DNA from: Heliocidaris tuberculata
Lineage: Eukaryota > Echinodermata > Echinoidea > Camarodonta > Echinometridae
NCBI GenBank assembly: GCA_025618425.1
Contig: CM046846.1
Location: 31,179,409 to 31,243,408 of the forward strand
DNA: 64,000 bases
Direction: 5' to 3'
The notes beneath the pieces are model-generated. The model did no database searches and had not been told where the DNA came from. It was given only the letters and a program-made list of their open reading frames with translations. A program made the translations under genes and the position numbers. This document shows positions 36,601-44,732 of this stretch, piece by piece (within the stretch, counting starts at the first letter, position 1; every line of letters starts with the position of its first letter).

Positions 36601-39600
36601 TTCCCTACGTTAAAATTAATTGACGTGTTATTTACATTTTCTATACAATTTTGCATAAGTCAAACTATTTTCTGTGGTCCCAACAGATTCGACTTTATAT
36701 GCAAAGTTAACTGTAATGCATCGACAGATTTATTACTCTTGTTGTTATCGTTGTCACTGTGCATGGGTTGAACAATTTCAAAAACTTTTCACTTTTAAAG
36801 GCACTATCTACATGATGATCTTCACATATTTTCATATGTTGGGTTATACATTTATTCAAAAAAACTGAGGTAAACTGTGTACATGTATCTTACAGAGATA
36901 CAATGTACATGTATTTTGATATGGGTTTTCAAATAATTTCTGTCCATAACATATAAATATGAATATTTGTGTGCAAAGGATTTTCATTTGGACAGTTATT
37001 ACAGTTCCTTTTCTTTCTTGATCATGTTTACCCAGACCTTGCCTGAAGACAAGACAATGATGATCTGGCAGTACTCATTCCAGTGTGCTATTGCAGTTCT
37101 TTGCATCGCATGTCCCTGCGCACTGGGACTGGCCACCCCTACAGCTGTAATGGTTGGGACCGGGGTCGGAGCAACCAATGGCATCCTTATCAAGGGAGGT
37201 GAACCCCTTGAGCTAGCTCATAAGGTAAGGGGTTGATCTTAATGGTATTTTGAAACGTTAAAGTTCTGATTATTGAATTTTGTATGGAAGTGTGATAACA
37301 AATAGGAGTGACTCTTTCTCACATTTAATGTTATACAACCGTAATATAGCTTGTTCATATTTGCAAGACATCAGTCAAACTCCCTCCCTTATTAAAAGGT
37401 ACTTCATCCATTTTGCAGACTTACACAGAATTCTGCAAAACTTTGCACAGGTTTAGTAGACATCCTGTAGATACTACTGATGAAATTTCAAGGTCACAAG
37501 TTCTATAACTCCTTTGTAAGAAATGAAAATCTTGCTTTTGTTGCACAGGGAGCTACATGTATTCAGAAATCAACGCAAGTATATGTACTAGTAACACTTT
37601 CGCAGAATAATTTTTCAAATTACGCAATTATTTTGCAAGTCGAAAAAAAATAAAGTGTTACCAAATTGTTATTACTTACTTCAAAGCAAATTAAAATCCT
37701 TTTCACATGAGCACAAGTTTTCTAATTACAGTTCTTTTTTTATTTATCGCATACTCACACAACTTAGAAATTTAGGGCTGCAAAAGGTGTACATTGTATT
37801 TATTATACTGTGATTGTGTAATTTTGCCTTATTACCTTACATAAAAGAACCTTTTAACATTTTCTAGAGTCTCCTAATGTTTAAATTCATTCTGGAATGC
37901 ACAATTCATAATGATAAAGTTTATCCATTTGGCAAATTCAGCCAAAATAATTGAGGTTTTAAACTCAACATGATTAAAAAACAAATGAAAGAAATATTTA
38001 ATTTTTTGGTGTTGATGTTATCTTATGCTATCTTGTAGTAACAACTTATCAAATTCTTCTCCCCTTGATCATTTTTGTCCAGGTAAAGACTGTGGTCTTT
38101 GACAAGACTGGTACAATCACCCAGGGTAAACCCAGTGTGACAGATGTGACAGCATTCCACAACAAGACAGAGACCTACACCACCGACAGACTCCTGGCCA
38201 TGGCCGGCTCAGCAGAGATGGGTAGTGAACATCCAGTAGGGGTAGCAATAGCAACAAGGGCCAAAGAGGTATGTAGTTGTTCTGCTCTTATTAAAAATGT
38301 CCGGATAGAAGTAATTCTACATCAACAACATCCCTGCTCTCAGAATATGATATCAGCAACAAATTTTTCTTTGGAATGCACATGGGTATCGATATGAAAT
38401 TATCTTCTTCTTTATAGAGAAACTTGAGTTCTGGGAAAGGTAAAAATAAATTTTGTGAGCTTTCTCATTCTTTCTATGTCAGTTTGAAAAAACATCATAG
38501 TAGAAATGTCCTGTGAAATTGATTGCTCTTCAAATGATCTCATATTCGAAATATGATGAGAACAAACTTCGGTGTTTGGGCCGATTATTCATGCCACTGT
38601 GTGTGTTTGCATTCCCATATACTCATTTCTGTGTGCAGTGCATGTGCTTTTCAGTAAGCTTGGGTCGATTTCTTATCATTTTGATGATTCCAAAACCTCA
38701 CAGTATGCACCAATATTTATGTAGGCATGATTAACCTTTCCAAACTGCTTCAAGACAGTTTCTTTCACAATGTAATCGCATGACCAGAACTAATTTTATC
38801 TTTAAACCAAAGTTTTATGTTACATTGATATCAATATGCAGGTGTTTGAAGCCAGTGCCCTTGCCAAGTGCAGTGACTTTCAGGTTGTGCCTGGATGTGG
38901 TATCAAATGCTCCGTGGATGCCCTCTCCTTAGAACTCCTCCTGAGTCGTCAGATCAGAGACGGCTCCCAGGATACCGTCCGGGTAGAGATTGACAACACC
39001 ACTGTGGATGTGGTGTCACCGAGCAGAAACAACGGAGGATCAGCAGTCATTCCATCAGAGTCAACAGGTAAACCATGATAATATTCCGTTCTTGTATAGC
39101 ACATATCACATTAGATATAAACATCTCTATGTGCTTCCAAAGGACTTGGGACATTATTATCCCGGCTTTAGCTCTGGCAACTGTAGCGCTCAGTGCATTC
39201 AAGGAATAAATCCTACCGTGTACCCACTTACTACACCTGGGTCGAGTGTGGCAAATGTAGATTTATGTTGCAGCAAGGATTCAAACCCTGTACCTTGTGT
39301 TTCACAGTCCCAAAAACTTATCCACTAGACCACATCACCTCTACCTGATTGTCTGACAGTGATCAAAAATTTGCGTAGGCAACAATTGCTCTGGACTTTA
39401 TTTTGTCTGAAATATAGGGTTAGGGCTGAGGTTGTGAAAGGCTTTTAGGTCGGGTTAAGGTTTAGAGGGATTTTTTTACTTCTACCTAAATCAAAATGTG
39501 CTCAGAAGAAGAATGCAGTAAAAACAACCATCTGCCAAAATCTTGAATGAAATGAAAGTACATTATGTTTCTTTCCTCAAACAGGACACTGTGTCACCTC

Positions 39601-42600
39601 TAAAGGGAATGGGACGGACCATTATCTGGTTGCTATTGGCAACCGTGAGTGGATGCATCGCAACTTTGTGCCCGTGACTGAAGTGATTGATGCTGCCTTA
39701 GGAGCAAGAGAAGAGTTAGGACAGACGGCCGTCCTAGTGGCAATAAATGGTAAGCCTTATGTGTGTGCTTGCTCTCTCTCTCTCTCTCTCTCTCTTAAAC
39801 ACTTATATTTTCTTTCTTTTTATCCTTTCTATGCTCTCTTTCTATTGACATTCTCCCTTGTAAAATTGTCTTATGCTCAGAAATACAATATCTAGTATTC
39901 ACAGTTAGTTTTAAGTTATGCACTCTGCTCTACGTACTTGTAGATATTAGAAAGCAATATGATATGACAAGTGAAAACACAAGTGTCGTCTACTCTGTTC
40001 TCTCTCTCATTAACATCTTTTCTCTTTTCTCCTTGGACCTGCTTTGCTTTCTTTCTCCATCTTCTTTCTTTCTCTATCTCCCTCTGTATTTGCCTTTAAT
40101 TTCTATTTCTTTCTCTTTCTTTTTCACTCTTCCTTTATCTCACTGTCATTTACATGTACTCCTATTTTCTCTGTCCCTCCATTTAAATCTCTCTTTCTCT
40201 CTCTCTTTCTATCTCTCAGGTGAGCTTGTAGGTATGATCAGTGTATCTGATGCAGTCAAGCCTGAGGCAGCAGCAGCTATCTGTACCCTCAAGAAGATGA
40301 ATCTTGATGTCATGCTGCTCACCGGTGACAATAAGAAGACTGCTCAGGCCATAGCTGGACAGGTTAGATATCTTTGTGATACATGCTTTGTTTTAAAGAG
40401 AAGGTTGAATTCATGTAAAGCTGAAAAATAATTTGTGAGCTTTCTCATTCTTTTTATGTCAGTTTGGAAGAATATCATAGAAGAAATGTCTATTGAAAAG
40501 GATTGCTCTTCAAATTTTGTTGTATTTGGAACATGAAGAGAAACTTTCATACCACATGTGTGTGCAGTCCCATAGACACATTTCTATGTGCTGTGCATGT
40601 GACTTTCTGCAAGATTTAGTCAATCATTTTGATGATTCCAAGACGTCTTTGTATACCCCGATTCTTATGCACTACATAATCAAGCTTTCCCTATTGACAA
40701 TCACCTCATATCGGTTACCCATTCATCACCTGGGTGGAGAGAATCACTGTAGGTGAAAAACGGTTAAGTGCCCTGCAGGGGCTCAAACCCACAACTTTTG
40801 CATCCCCAATTTAGTCACTAAACCGCTTGACTACATGTATGACATCACATCCCTTTTTACTTTTCATATCACAATGTAGGTTGGCATTGGTCATGTCTTT
40901 GCTGAAGTTCTTCCTCAACACAAGGTGGATAAGGTCAGGGAGTTACAGAAGAGAGGTCATCTTGTTGCCATGGTGGGAGATGGGGTCAATGATTCGCCTG
41001 CCTTGGCCCAGGCGGAGGTCGGTATCGCCATAGGAACGGGCACAGATGTAGCTGTAGAGGCAGCCAACGTGGTCCTAATTAGAGTAAGTCACCATGGCAA
41101 CTTGTTGCAACCTTTTTTCACCCCTTCCATGACTTGGGTGGCAACCCCCCCCCCCCCTCCTACTCCACAAGAATGTGAATGTTGTATATTAAGTTCTGCC
41201 TATGTATTCTTTTCTGAAATAGAAACAGTAAGTTACATACATTGTGAAGTTTGCCTAGGAGCGACTCCTGGGGCTCACAGGCAGATTACATCATTTTCTT
41301 CTAGGAGACATATTACGTCATTTTCTTCTAGGAGGCATACACCATTTTTCAATTTAAAAGACATAGGTATGAAGTAGTTTTGCTACTGAAACTGATCATA
41401 AATCAATTTTTTTTCCTTGCTTTCGTAAGTGTTACTGCAGGAGAATTAAAAAAATCATTAAAAATGTAAGGATAAGCTGCTTGCATGTAAAGGTAATTGC
41501 ATTTGAAGACCAATGGTTATGAATTTTCAATACGAGCTATGTTATCAAGGCTACTGTAATACTATCCAGTTCCATTTCAGACCCTGAGAGAATTCCTGAT
41601 TAGCATCTGTGGTTAGGATTAGGGAGCACTGTGGTATATTGGTGAAGGCCCTTGACCTCTAGTATACAAGAGGTCATGGGTTCAATCCTTTCCTTGGTGC
41701 TTACATCCTTGGACAAGGTGTGTTGCCCACATTTGTCCCTCTCAACCCAGGTGTATTTAATGCTGTGGTAATAATAAGAGCAGGGCCCTCAGGACAAGCA
41801 GTCTTAATCCTTTCAAGACAATTGACCACATTTTGAGGTTTGGCTCAACATCTTTTGATTCAGAGCTCTAAAAAATATACCAGATGCATGAGTAGAAAAG
41901 CAAAAATTTCTTCACAAAGCATGTCCATTTTTGTTGTGTGACCATATTGCATTTGATGACAGGAATTTTAAAAACGAGATAAAGCTTTAGAATTCTTAAA
42001 TTGGCAACACATTGAGAGGTTCAAAATTATTTGTTTTTTTTATCTAAACTGGCAATTTTTTTTTTATTTTTCAACAAAATTATTAACCATGTGTATCGTT
42101 TTCAAAGACATTTCAGCTTATGTGAACCATATAGCACTAAAATAAAAATATTGTTGCCAATTTGAAGAACAAAATGTGATCAATTTAGCCTTAGATAATT
42201 CTTGTCATGAAAGGGTTAATAATGATGAGGTCATTACTGTAATAATGATGAGGTCATTACTGTGGTAATGATAATAACAGAGCCCTCAGGAAGAGCAGTA
42301 TTAATTAAAGAGACTTCCCTGGGTGAATAAGATCATGGTCTGCTAAGAGCCAGAAGGGCATTAACTCATATACTGTTACACAGAGTTTACGCTCTTCACG
42401 CTCTCAACAGAGGTTATTAGCTGTGTGGTTACAATATCAATCGATCTTCAATCTTTTGATCTTCTAGGATGACCTACAGGATGTGGTGGCAGCCATTGAT
42501 CTATCCCATAAGACTGTGCAAAGGATTCACATCAACTTCATGTTCGCTCTCGTCTATAATATCATAGCCATCCCCATAGCTGCAGGTATGCTAAATACAC

Positions 42601-44732
42601 TTCTTTCCATGTTTCCTGAATAACATCAGAAGCATCTTTTTAAAATGTACCAATCACCTAAAAAAAATAATTTGTGTACAGCTAGAAAGTATAAAATCAA
42701 CCTCAAAAACTTTACCTGGCCTTATATGGTTTATTAACGGTTATTAGGAGTATGAAGGAAATACTCCGACTTGGGTTCCGCAAGGGCCTTATTTTTAGCA
42801 AGCGCATATAGGTGCATTGACTAGGCTACTCATAAGTTGCTTTTATGTTTATTGAGAATGTACTTAAATTTGCAATATCTATTTATAAAAGTACATGTAA
42901 TATTTGAAGCCCATATTTTGAATATAGTAATTAAAAGTGACATGGAACCTATAACATACAGAGGAAAACACTTTTTGGGTGATTAGTACACTTTGAAGAT
43001 TATCTCGAGATATGGTAATAGTCAAACATGAAAATTAGAACAGAATCCAATAGAACTATCAACACATATTTATATACATGTACATAAGTAAATACCATCT
43101 GCCAAGGAATTCTGAAAGGCAATGTGTAACTGCTATTAAAGCAAAATAAACAAGACATTCCATTAAAAGTCAGGACTATGCCCAGGCTTCGTACATTGCC
43201 CCGTGTGTACAAAGCTATGTAAGCAAGTTTTAGTGTATGCTATTTTTAGAAAGTTTTCGCTGTTTTGTTTACAGTTGGTTGGACTAGTAAAGCCTTATTA
43301 AACTTGTAGTTATTACATGATATTAATTCACAATGATTTTGTACATACATTGTCTCAAAATGTAGCTTCACTGCAAGTACTCAAAATTGGTTTTAAAGAT
43401 AAAGTTGAGTTCTGGTCATGAGATTGAATTGTGAAAGAAACTGTCTCAAAGCAATAATTGGAAAAGGTTGATTATATAGCACATAAGAATTGGTGTATGC
43501 TGTAAGGTTTTGGAATCACCAAAATGAAAAGAAATTGACTCAATCCTGCTGAGATTCACATGCACTGCACACAGAAATATGTATATGGAACTATCCACAA
43601 ATGTTCGGCCCAAACAATTCTGCTGTGTTTTTATCATATTTTGAATGTGAGGGCACTTGAAGAGTAATCCTTTTCAGGGGACATATCAGATCTACTATGA
43701 TGATATTCCAAACTAGTTCTGCCTTAAAATATTAATGCTGTGATGCTGTGTTTTGAGCTGTTGATGGGTTAAAGATCTACTCATTGACTTGAACGTAAAA
43801 CCCTTCATTGTTTAAGCCTGTATTTTCAGAATGGAAATCAATAATCGATATTGATATGATTAATATGATTCAAATGCAACACTAGAGCCCTGTCTTACGA
43901 AAGGTTGTAATTTTACAGGTGCACTGATGCAGTGGGGTATCGCTCTTCAGCCATGGATGGCTGCTGGTGCTATGGCGATGTCAAGTGTGTCCGTTGTTAC
44001 ATCATCTCTACTACTTAAATTGTAAGTCCTGTTTAGGGTTATGCTTAATGAATCCTCTTATCAGATTTTGATTGATACTCAATTTTTACCCATAAAGTTT
44101 CAAGTAAATATAATGTAGTGAAAGATATATTTACTTGCACAGACCTTATAACACTGTCTGTGTCTTATGCCTTTATTCAAATTTCAAAATGGAGCTAAAC
44201 ATCTCACATTTGCCAGTCATCATCCCCAGATTTATTTGAGATATTTCATTTCACATTTGTTTCACTCTTTTTTCTTTATTGTCTTTGTACTGTACTTATA
44301 AACACTTTATACTTATTCCCATGTCATTTCATTTTAAATGTTAAATACTAGCTTGGAATACAGACATATGTGCATTATGCTCCGATAAGTGCAATATGAA
44401 ACGCTTCAGCTTGTCTTTAAAGCTATTTTCCAATTTTGTAGCATTAATTTTCTCTTTAAATTCTGAGTAATAAATGTGTGTTTATGAATGTTTTCTACAG
44501 GTACAAGAAGCCAGACATAGAGAAGGTCCCAAACCACCACCTATGGCTCTCAAGATGGCTTCCCAATGTCAACAAACACAAACCTCTCTCGTCAGAGGAC
44601 ACTGAGGTCGGGGTGCGGACCTCTAGCAGCGGTCCCTCGTGGTTGCAAAGGACCATGGGAAGGAGTGAAAGGTCACGGGATGGCTACGGCATCACCTTGC
44701 TTCGAGAGGAAGATGAGGAAGGTGTTCTCTGA
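19772..44732 (+). CDS. ATP7: Copper-transporting P1B-type ATPase (complete, 20 coding exons)
   Basis: Pumps Cu(I) from the cytosol into the trans-Golgi lumen or out of the cell, using ATP. Exon ends joined by GT-AG sites and phase give 4545 nt including the stop (1514 aa; human ATP7A is 1500 aa, ATP7B 1465). Eight GMTCxxC heavy-metal-associated domains occupy about residues 12-685. They are followed by TM1-2 (exon 7), TM3-4 (exon 8), the actuator domain with TGES at 894-897, TM5, TM6 with the copper-binding CPC at 1019-1021, DKTGT with phosphorylated Asp1063, SEHP with His1106, GDGVNDSP with Asp1330, TM7-8 (exons 18-19), and a cytosolic tail with a Leu-Leu motif. The last two metal-binding domains match human domains 5 and 6 in sequence and spacing. 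It is a single pre-duplication orthologue of both human ATP7A and ATP7B as far as can be judged by eye. Every catalytic residue is present and no frame break was found. Confidence 0.96.
20155..20830. repeat. Dispersed repeat with about four tandem monomers of 145-180 bp (ATP7 intron 1)
   Basis: Begins tatacctccgccaaacgaag and a ggtcggtcggtcggtcggt stretch. It then has successive monomers from about 20276, 20451, 20598 and 20741, each opening gatc(g/a)aaccacttcctca and containing aatttggcacacacattg and gcaagacatatt. It ends near gggatgggggtattaatcac. Similar tandem-monomer repeats with a cggtcggtcggt leader are common in marine invertebrate genomes. The open frames across it are not proteins. 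Confidence 0.75.
20831..21838. other. Rest of ATP7 intron 1
   Basis: No element with clear ends and no coding content; tacatgtacatgta words near 21334. Confidence 0.5.
21839..23129 (+). CDS. ATP7: ATP7 exon 2 (very large; metal-binding domains 1b-6)
   Basis: 1291-nt exon encoding residues 44-473. It completes domain 1 and carries domains 2-6, whose GMTC(Q/G/N)SC motifs start near 21990, 22235, 22480, 22720 and 22950. Each domain ends in a (V/I/S)IYDMGFD-type phrase except domain 2, which has [10 protein letters not shown]. Human ATP7B exon 2 is likewise an oversized exon holding several such domains. The acceptor is TAATACAG and the donor GTAATT; ends in phase 1. Confidence 0.95.
23815..24060 (+). 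CDS. ATP7: ATP7 exon 3 (linker and first half of metal-binding domain 7)
   Basis: Encodes a Ser/Pro/Thr-rich linker of about 55 residues and then [20 protein letters not shown]. Entered and left in phase 1 (donor GTAGCA). The domain is split by the 5.4-kb intron 3. Confidence 0.93.
24356..24450 (-). repeat. SINE 3'-tail fragment
   Basis: (ataata)n followed by ttgtatagtgcataacac and tctctatgcacttta, the complement of the gcgc...(TTA)n end of the SINEs at 1750 and 39083. No tRNA head is present. Confidence 0.5.
24709..25117 (+). mobile_element. TTAA MITE family (piggyBac-like), copy 1
   Basis: Ends ccctttcaggacaa and, inverted, ttgtcttgaaaggg, flanked by TTAA at 24705-24708 and 25118-25121. 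409 bp, no coding capacity. The other copies (31154, 32389, 41808) lie in the opposite orientation. CCC ends with a TTAA duplication suggest piggyBac. Confidence 0.92.
25245..25330 (-). repeat. SINE 3'-tail fragment
   Basis: aataataataata followed by tagcgcatatcactgcc and tctctatgcgctta. Same tail type as at 24356-24450; the head is missing. Confidence 0.5.
28520..29086 (-). mobile_element. 5'-truncated CR1/Jockey-like LINE, 3' end
   Basis: Minus-strand frame from about 29086 to the stop at 28673 encodes a LINE C-terminus: [40 protein letters not shown] and [16 protein letters not shown]. The 3' UTR ends at an (ATT)n-type tail near 28530. Upstream of 29086 the open frame continues without family resemblance. 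Only about 140 codons of the RT protein survive. Confidence 0.8.
29511..29680 (+). CDS. ATP7: ATP7 exon 4 (second half of metal-binding domain 7)
   Basis: Encodes [20 protein letters not shown] through [15 protein letters not shown] and EGVVELH. Matches the second half of human domain 5. Acceptor TTTGTGCAG, donor GTGAGT, ends in phase 0. Confidence 0.93.
30125..30286. mobile_element. MITE with agggccctgtttcat ends, copy 1 (ATP7 intron 4)
   Basis: The left agggccctgtttcataaaac and right reverse complement of gttttatgaaacggggccct bound 150 bp. The palindrome extends to caattc/gaattg outside. The interior has ctcagccaatcagattcaag and gtagcttataacaa, shared with copies at 33743 and 49380. Confidence 0.88.
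30396..30557 (+). CDS. ATP7: ATP7 exon 5 (metal-binding domain 8)
   Basis: Encodes [20 protein letters not shown] and [10 protein letters not shown], the counterpart of human domain 6, which lies next to the membrane and is needed for transport. Phase 0 at both ends. Confidence 0.95.
30558..31695. other. ATP7 intron 5
   Basis: Poly-C (30974-30983), (TG)n at 31057-31082 running into (CT)n at 31083-31117, then MITE copy 2. Otherwise unremarkable. Confidence 0.6.
31154..31561 (-). mobile_element. TTAA MITE family (piggyBac-like), copy 2
   Basis: 408 bp, flanked by TTAA (31150-31153, 31562-31565). Inverted relative to copy 1. Shares gagctctaaaaaatatacca and cactatgtccatttttgttg with copies 3 and 4. 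Confidence 0.92.
31696..31775 (+). CDS. ATP7: ATP7 exon 6 (end of domain 8, linker to TM1)
   Basis: 80 nt encoding [14 protein letters not shown] and a His/Ser/Gln-rich linker. Ends in phase 2 at a GTAAGA donor. Small, but fixed by phase on both sides and by the conserved (D/E)xGFxASL end of the domain. Confidence 0.88.
31840..32010 (+). repeat. Degenerate tandem repeat, about 65-bp unit, 2-3 copies (ATP7 intron 6)
   Basis: Three occurrences of atctcatggttt or cccatggtttgc followed by gtacccggatga(c)tgtgcaat or a variant. No coding content. Confidence 0.6.
32192..32340. mobile_element. Small foldback MITE (ATP7 intron 6)
   Basis: Left aatattgaatggcttttctt and right aaggccattcaatatta are inverted, as are acaaggatatatcg and cgatatatccttgt. 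The intervening cactcg/cgagtg phrases make most of the 145 bp self-complementary. Confidence 0.75.
32389..32790 (-). mobile_element. TTAA MITE family (piggyBac-like), copy 3
   Basis: 402 bp with TTAA at 32385-32388 and 32791-32794; the 3' end has gga instead of ggg. Same orientation as copy 2, only 830 bp away in the same ATP7 intron. Confidence 0.92.
33097..33250 (+). CDS. ATP7: ATP7 exon 7 (TM1-TM2)
   Basis: Encodes [20 protein letters not shown] and [20 protein letters not shown], aligning with human W-K-KSFLCSLVFG and IIPGLSILNL. The GTGAGA donor at 33251 leads straight into the GAT repeat of intron 7. Confidence 0.94.
33257..33650 (+). repeat. (GAT/GGT)n trinucleotide array right after ATP7 exon 7
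   Basis: About 390 bp of imperfect GAT with interspersed GGT and GAC triplets, starting 7 nt after the exon 7 donor. Frames through it give Asp/Gly, Met or Ile strings; these are not proteins, because the exon's GTGAGA donor and phase continue cleanly to exon 8. Confidence 0.95.
33743..33888. mobile_element. MITE with agggccctgtttcat-type ends, copy 2 (ATP7 intron 7)
   Basis: Decayed copy in the inverse orientation of 30125-30286: aggccccttttcaaaaaact at the left, gtagc-ttataaca core complement, tctgattggctgagaacaaa, and a taacaagttttattaaatgg right end. Confidence 0.85.
34257..34490 (+). CDS. ATP7: ATP7 exon 8 (TM3-TM4)
   Basis: Encodes [19 protein letters not shown], a hydrophobic hairpin and [19 protein letters not shown]. 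Phase 0 at both ends (CTATAG acceptor, GTATGT donor). The NMDVL and GRWLE stretches are invariant in ATP7 proteins. Confidence 0.96.
34914..35160 (+). CDS. ATP7: ATP7 exon 9 (actuator domain, TGES)
   Basis: Encodes the A domain: [32 protein letters not shown] and [18 protein letters not shown] is the dephosphorylation loop. Leaves in phase 1 at GTTAGT. Its last 89-94 nt are duplicated 169 bp downstream. Confidence 0.96.
35236..35329 (+). pseudogene. Tandem duplicate of the 3' part of ATP7 exon 9
   Basis: The 89 nt at 35241-35329 align without gaps to 35072-35160, including the GTTAG donor, and keep the frame: [20 protein letters not shown] followed by [10 protein letters not shown]. Of the codons that differ, five are synonymous and three change the residue (T to I, T to L, V to L). 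It has no good acceptor upstream (only AGTAAAAG), so it is most likely a relic exon fragment. An alternative exon is possible. Confidence 0.75.
35753..35877 (+). CDS. ATP7: ATP7 exon 10 (end of actuator domain)
   Basis: Encodes [20 protein letters not shown] and [15 protein letters not shown]. Enters in phase 1 after TTTGCTAG and exits in phase 0 at GTGAGT. Confidence 0.95.
36292..36432 (+). CDS. ATP7: ATP7 exon 11 (TM5)
   Basis: Encodes [20 protein letters not shown] and the luminal loop [12 protein letters not shown]. 47 codons, phase 0, donor GTAGGT. Confidence 0.94.
36561..36713. mobile_element. TA-flanked MITE (pogo/Tigger-like) in ATP7 intron 11
   Basis: Left cagttaaccttgtataactc and right reverse complement of gactttatatgcaaagttaactg form imperfect inverted repeats of about 26 bp. 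TA lies outside both (36559-36560, 36714-36715). 153 bp. The CAGT...TA arrangement fits pogo/Tigger MITEs. Confidence 0.75.
37036..37224 (+). CDS. ATP7: ATP7 exon 12 (TM6 with CPC)
   Basis: Encodes [20 protein letters not shown] then [23 protein letters not shown] (1019-1021) forms the intramembrane copper site of P1B ATPases. GTAAGG donor, phase 0. Confidence 0.97.
37225..38082. other. ATP7 intron 12, nothing recognised
   Basis: AT-rich, with no element ends or coding content seen. Confidence 0.5.
38083..38268 (+). CDS. ATP7: ATP7 exon 13 (phosphorylation site and SEHP)
   Basis: Encodes [19 protein letters not shown] and [10 protein letters not shown]. Asp1063 is the phosphorylated residue. 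His1106 corresponds to the ATP7B residue that is most often mutated in Wilson disease. Phase 0 at both ends. Confidence 0.97.
38411..38808 (-). mobile_element. MITE family 'GTTGAGTTCTGG', copy B (ATP7 intron 13)
   Basis: Inverted relative to copy A: begins gagaaacttgagttctggga, contains gtgagctttctcattctttc and gatgattccaaaacctcaca, and ends gaccagaactaattttatct then ttaaa. Confidence 0.85.
38842..39067 (+). CDS. ATP7: ATP7 exon 14 (nucleotide-binding domain)
   Basis: Encodes [17 protein letters not shown], with the GxG of the ATP-binding N domain, then a poorly conserved acidic/Ser/Asn-rich insert, which is also variable among animal ATP7 proteins. Ends in phase 1 at GTAAAC. Confidence 0.93.
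39083..39345 (-). mobile_element. tRNA-derived SINE (ATP7 intron 14)
   Basis: On the minus strand the A box TGGTCTAGTGGATA is at 39332-39319 and the B box GGGTTTGAATC at 39288-39278. The body shares ttcaaggaataaat and ggcaaatgtagatt phrases with the SINE at 1748-2046. Confidence 0.82.
39585..39749 (+). CDS. ATP7: ATP7 exon 15 (N domain, end)
   Basis: Encodes [16 protein letters not shown] and [12 protein letters not shown], matching human VLIGNREWLRRNGL and GQTAILVAIDG. Phase 1 in and out. Confidence 0.94.
39750..40219. other. ATP7 intron 15, pyrimidine-rich
   Basis: (CT)n at 39771-39795 and a CT/T-rich stretch of about 230 bp (39990-40219) that forms an extended polypyrimidine tract before exon 16. 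No coding content; the frame running through it into exon 16 is intronic. Confidence 0.7.
40220..40362 (+). CDS. ATP7: ATP7 exon 16 (P domain, TGDN)
   Basis: Encodes [17 protein letters not shown] and [19 protein letters not shown]. Follows a long pyrimidine tract ending ATCTCTCAG. Exits in phase 0 at GTTAGA. Confidence 0.95.
40392..40692 (-). mobile_element. MITE family 'GTTGAGTTCTGG', copy C (truncated; ATP7 intron 16)
   Basis: Begins tttaaagagaaggttgaatt and continues with tgtgagctttctcattcttt and gatgattccaagac. Homology stops near 40692, where the next SINE begins, so the distal end is lost. Confidence 0.82.
40693..40845 (-). mobile_element. tRNA-derived SINE, second family (ATP7 intron 16)
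   Basis: Minus strand: an A-box-like tagtcaagcggtttagtgac (about 40834-40812), a B box GGGTTTGAGCC (40790-40780), and a body with ctccacccaggtgatgaatg. The tRNA-like head is not a functional tRNA: no acceptor stem could be paired. Confidence 0.7.
40880..41083 (+). CDS. ATP7: ATP7 exon 17 (P domain, GDGVNDSP)
   Basis: Encodes [38 protein letters not shown] and [17 protein letters not shown]. Asp1330 of GDG coordinates Mg2+. Phase 0 at both ends. Confidence 0.97.
41616..41780 (+). mobile_element. tRNA-derived SINE (ATP7 intron 17)
   Basis: A box tggtatattggtgaagg (41632-41648), B box gggttcaatcc (41678-41688), then ttggacaaggtgtgttgccc and cccaggtgtatttaatgctg before a taataataa tail. Related in body to 40693-40845 (cccaggtg...aatg). 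Confidence 0.78.
41808..42215 (-). mobile_element. TTAA MITE family (piggyBac-like), copy 4 (ATP7 intron 17)
   Basis: 408 bp with TTAA at 41804-41807 and 42216-42219. Its first base is T instead of C (tcctttcaagacaa). It lies directly beside the SINE tail, with a two-copy aatgatgaggtcattactgt repeat just 3' (42220-42262). Confidence 0.9.
42468..42585 (+). CDS. ATP7: ATP7 exon 18 (TM7)
   Basis: Encodes [20 protein letters not shown] and [17 protein letters not shown], holding the YN motif of TM7 that contributes to copper binding. Ends in phase 1 at GTATGC. Confidence 0.95.
42586..43391. other. ATP7 intron 18, left part
   Basis: No element ends or coding content recognised. Confidence 0.5.
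43392..43717 (+). mobile_element. MITE family 'GTTGAGTTCTGG', copy D (ATP7 intron 18)
   Basis: Begins tttaaagataaagttgagtt and ctggtcatgagattgaat and contains gcacataagaattggtgtatg. Homology stops near atgatattccaaact (about 43710), so the right inverted repeat is deleted. Confidence 0.82.
43919..44021 (+). CDS. ATP7: ATP7 exon 19 (TM8)
   Basis: Encodes [20 protein letters not shown] and [14 protein letters not shown], with the conserved MSSVSVV of TM8. Ends in phase 2 at GTAAGT. Confidence 0.95.
44501..44732 (+). CDS. ATP7: ATP7 exon 20 (cytosolic C-terminal tail and stop)
   Basis: Encodes [10 protein letters not shown] and a tail ending [16 protein letters not shown], stop TGA at 44730-44732. 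The Leu-Leu followed by an acidic cluster aligns with human ATP7B SLLLNGRDEEQYI and with the ATP7A dileucine that returns the pump to the trans-Golgi network, so copper-dependent trafficking is probably conserved. There is no C-terminal PDZ ligand like that of ATP7A. Confidence 0.94.

Noticed and set aside
39964..40431. 155-codon frame with a hydrophobic N-terminus joined to ATP7 exon 16 sequence
   Set aside because: The hydrophobic part is the CT-rich intron. The exon begins after ATCTCTCAG at 40220 and joins exon 15 in phase 1.
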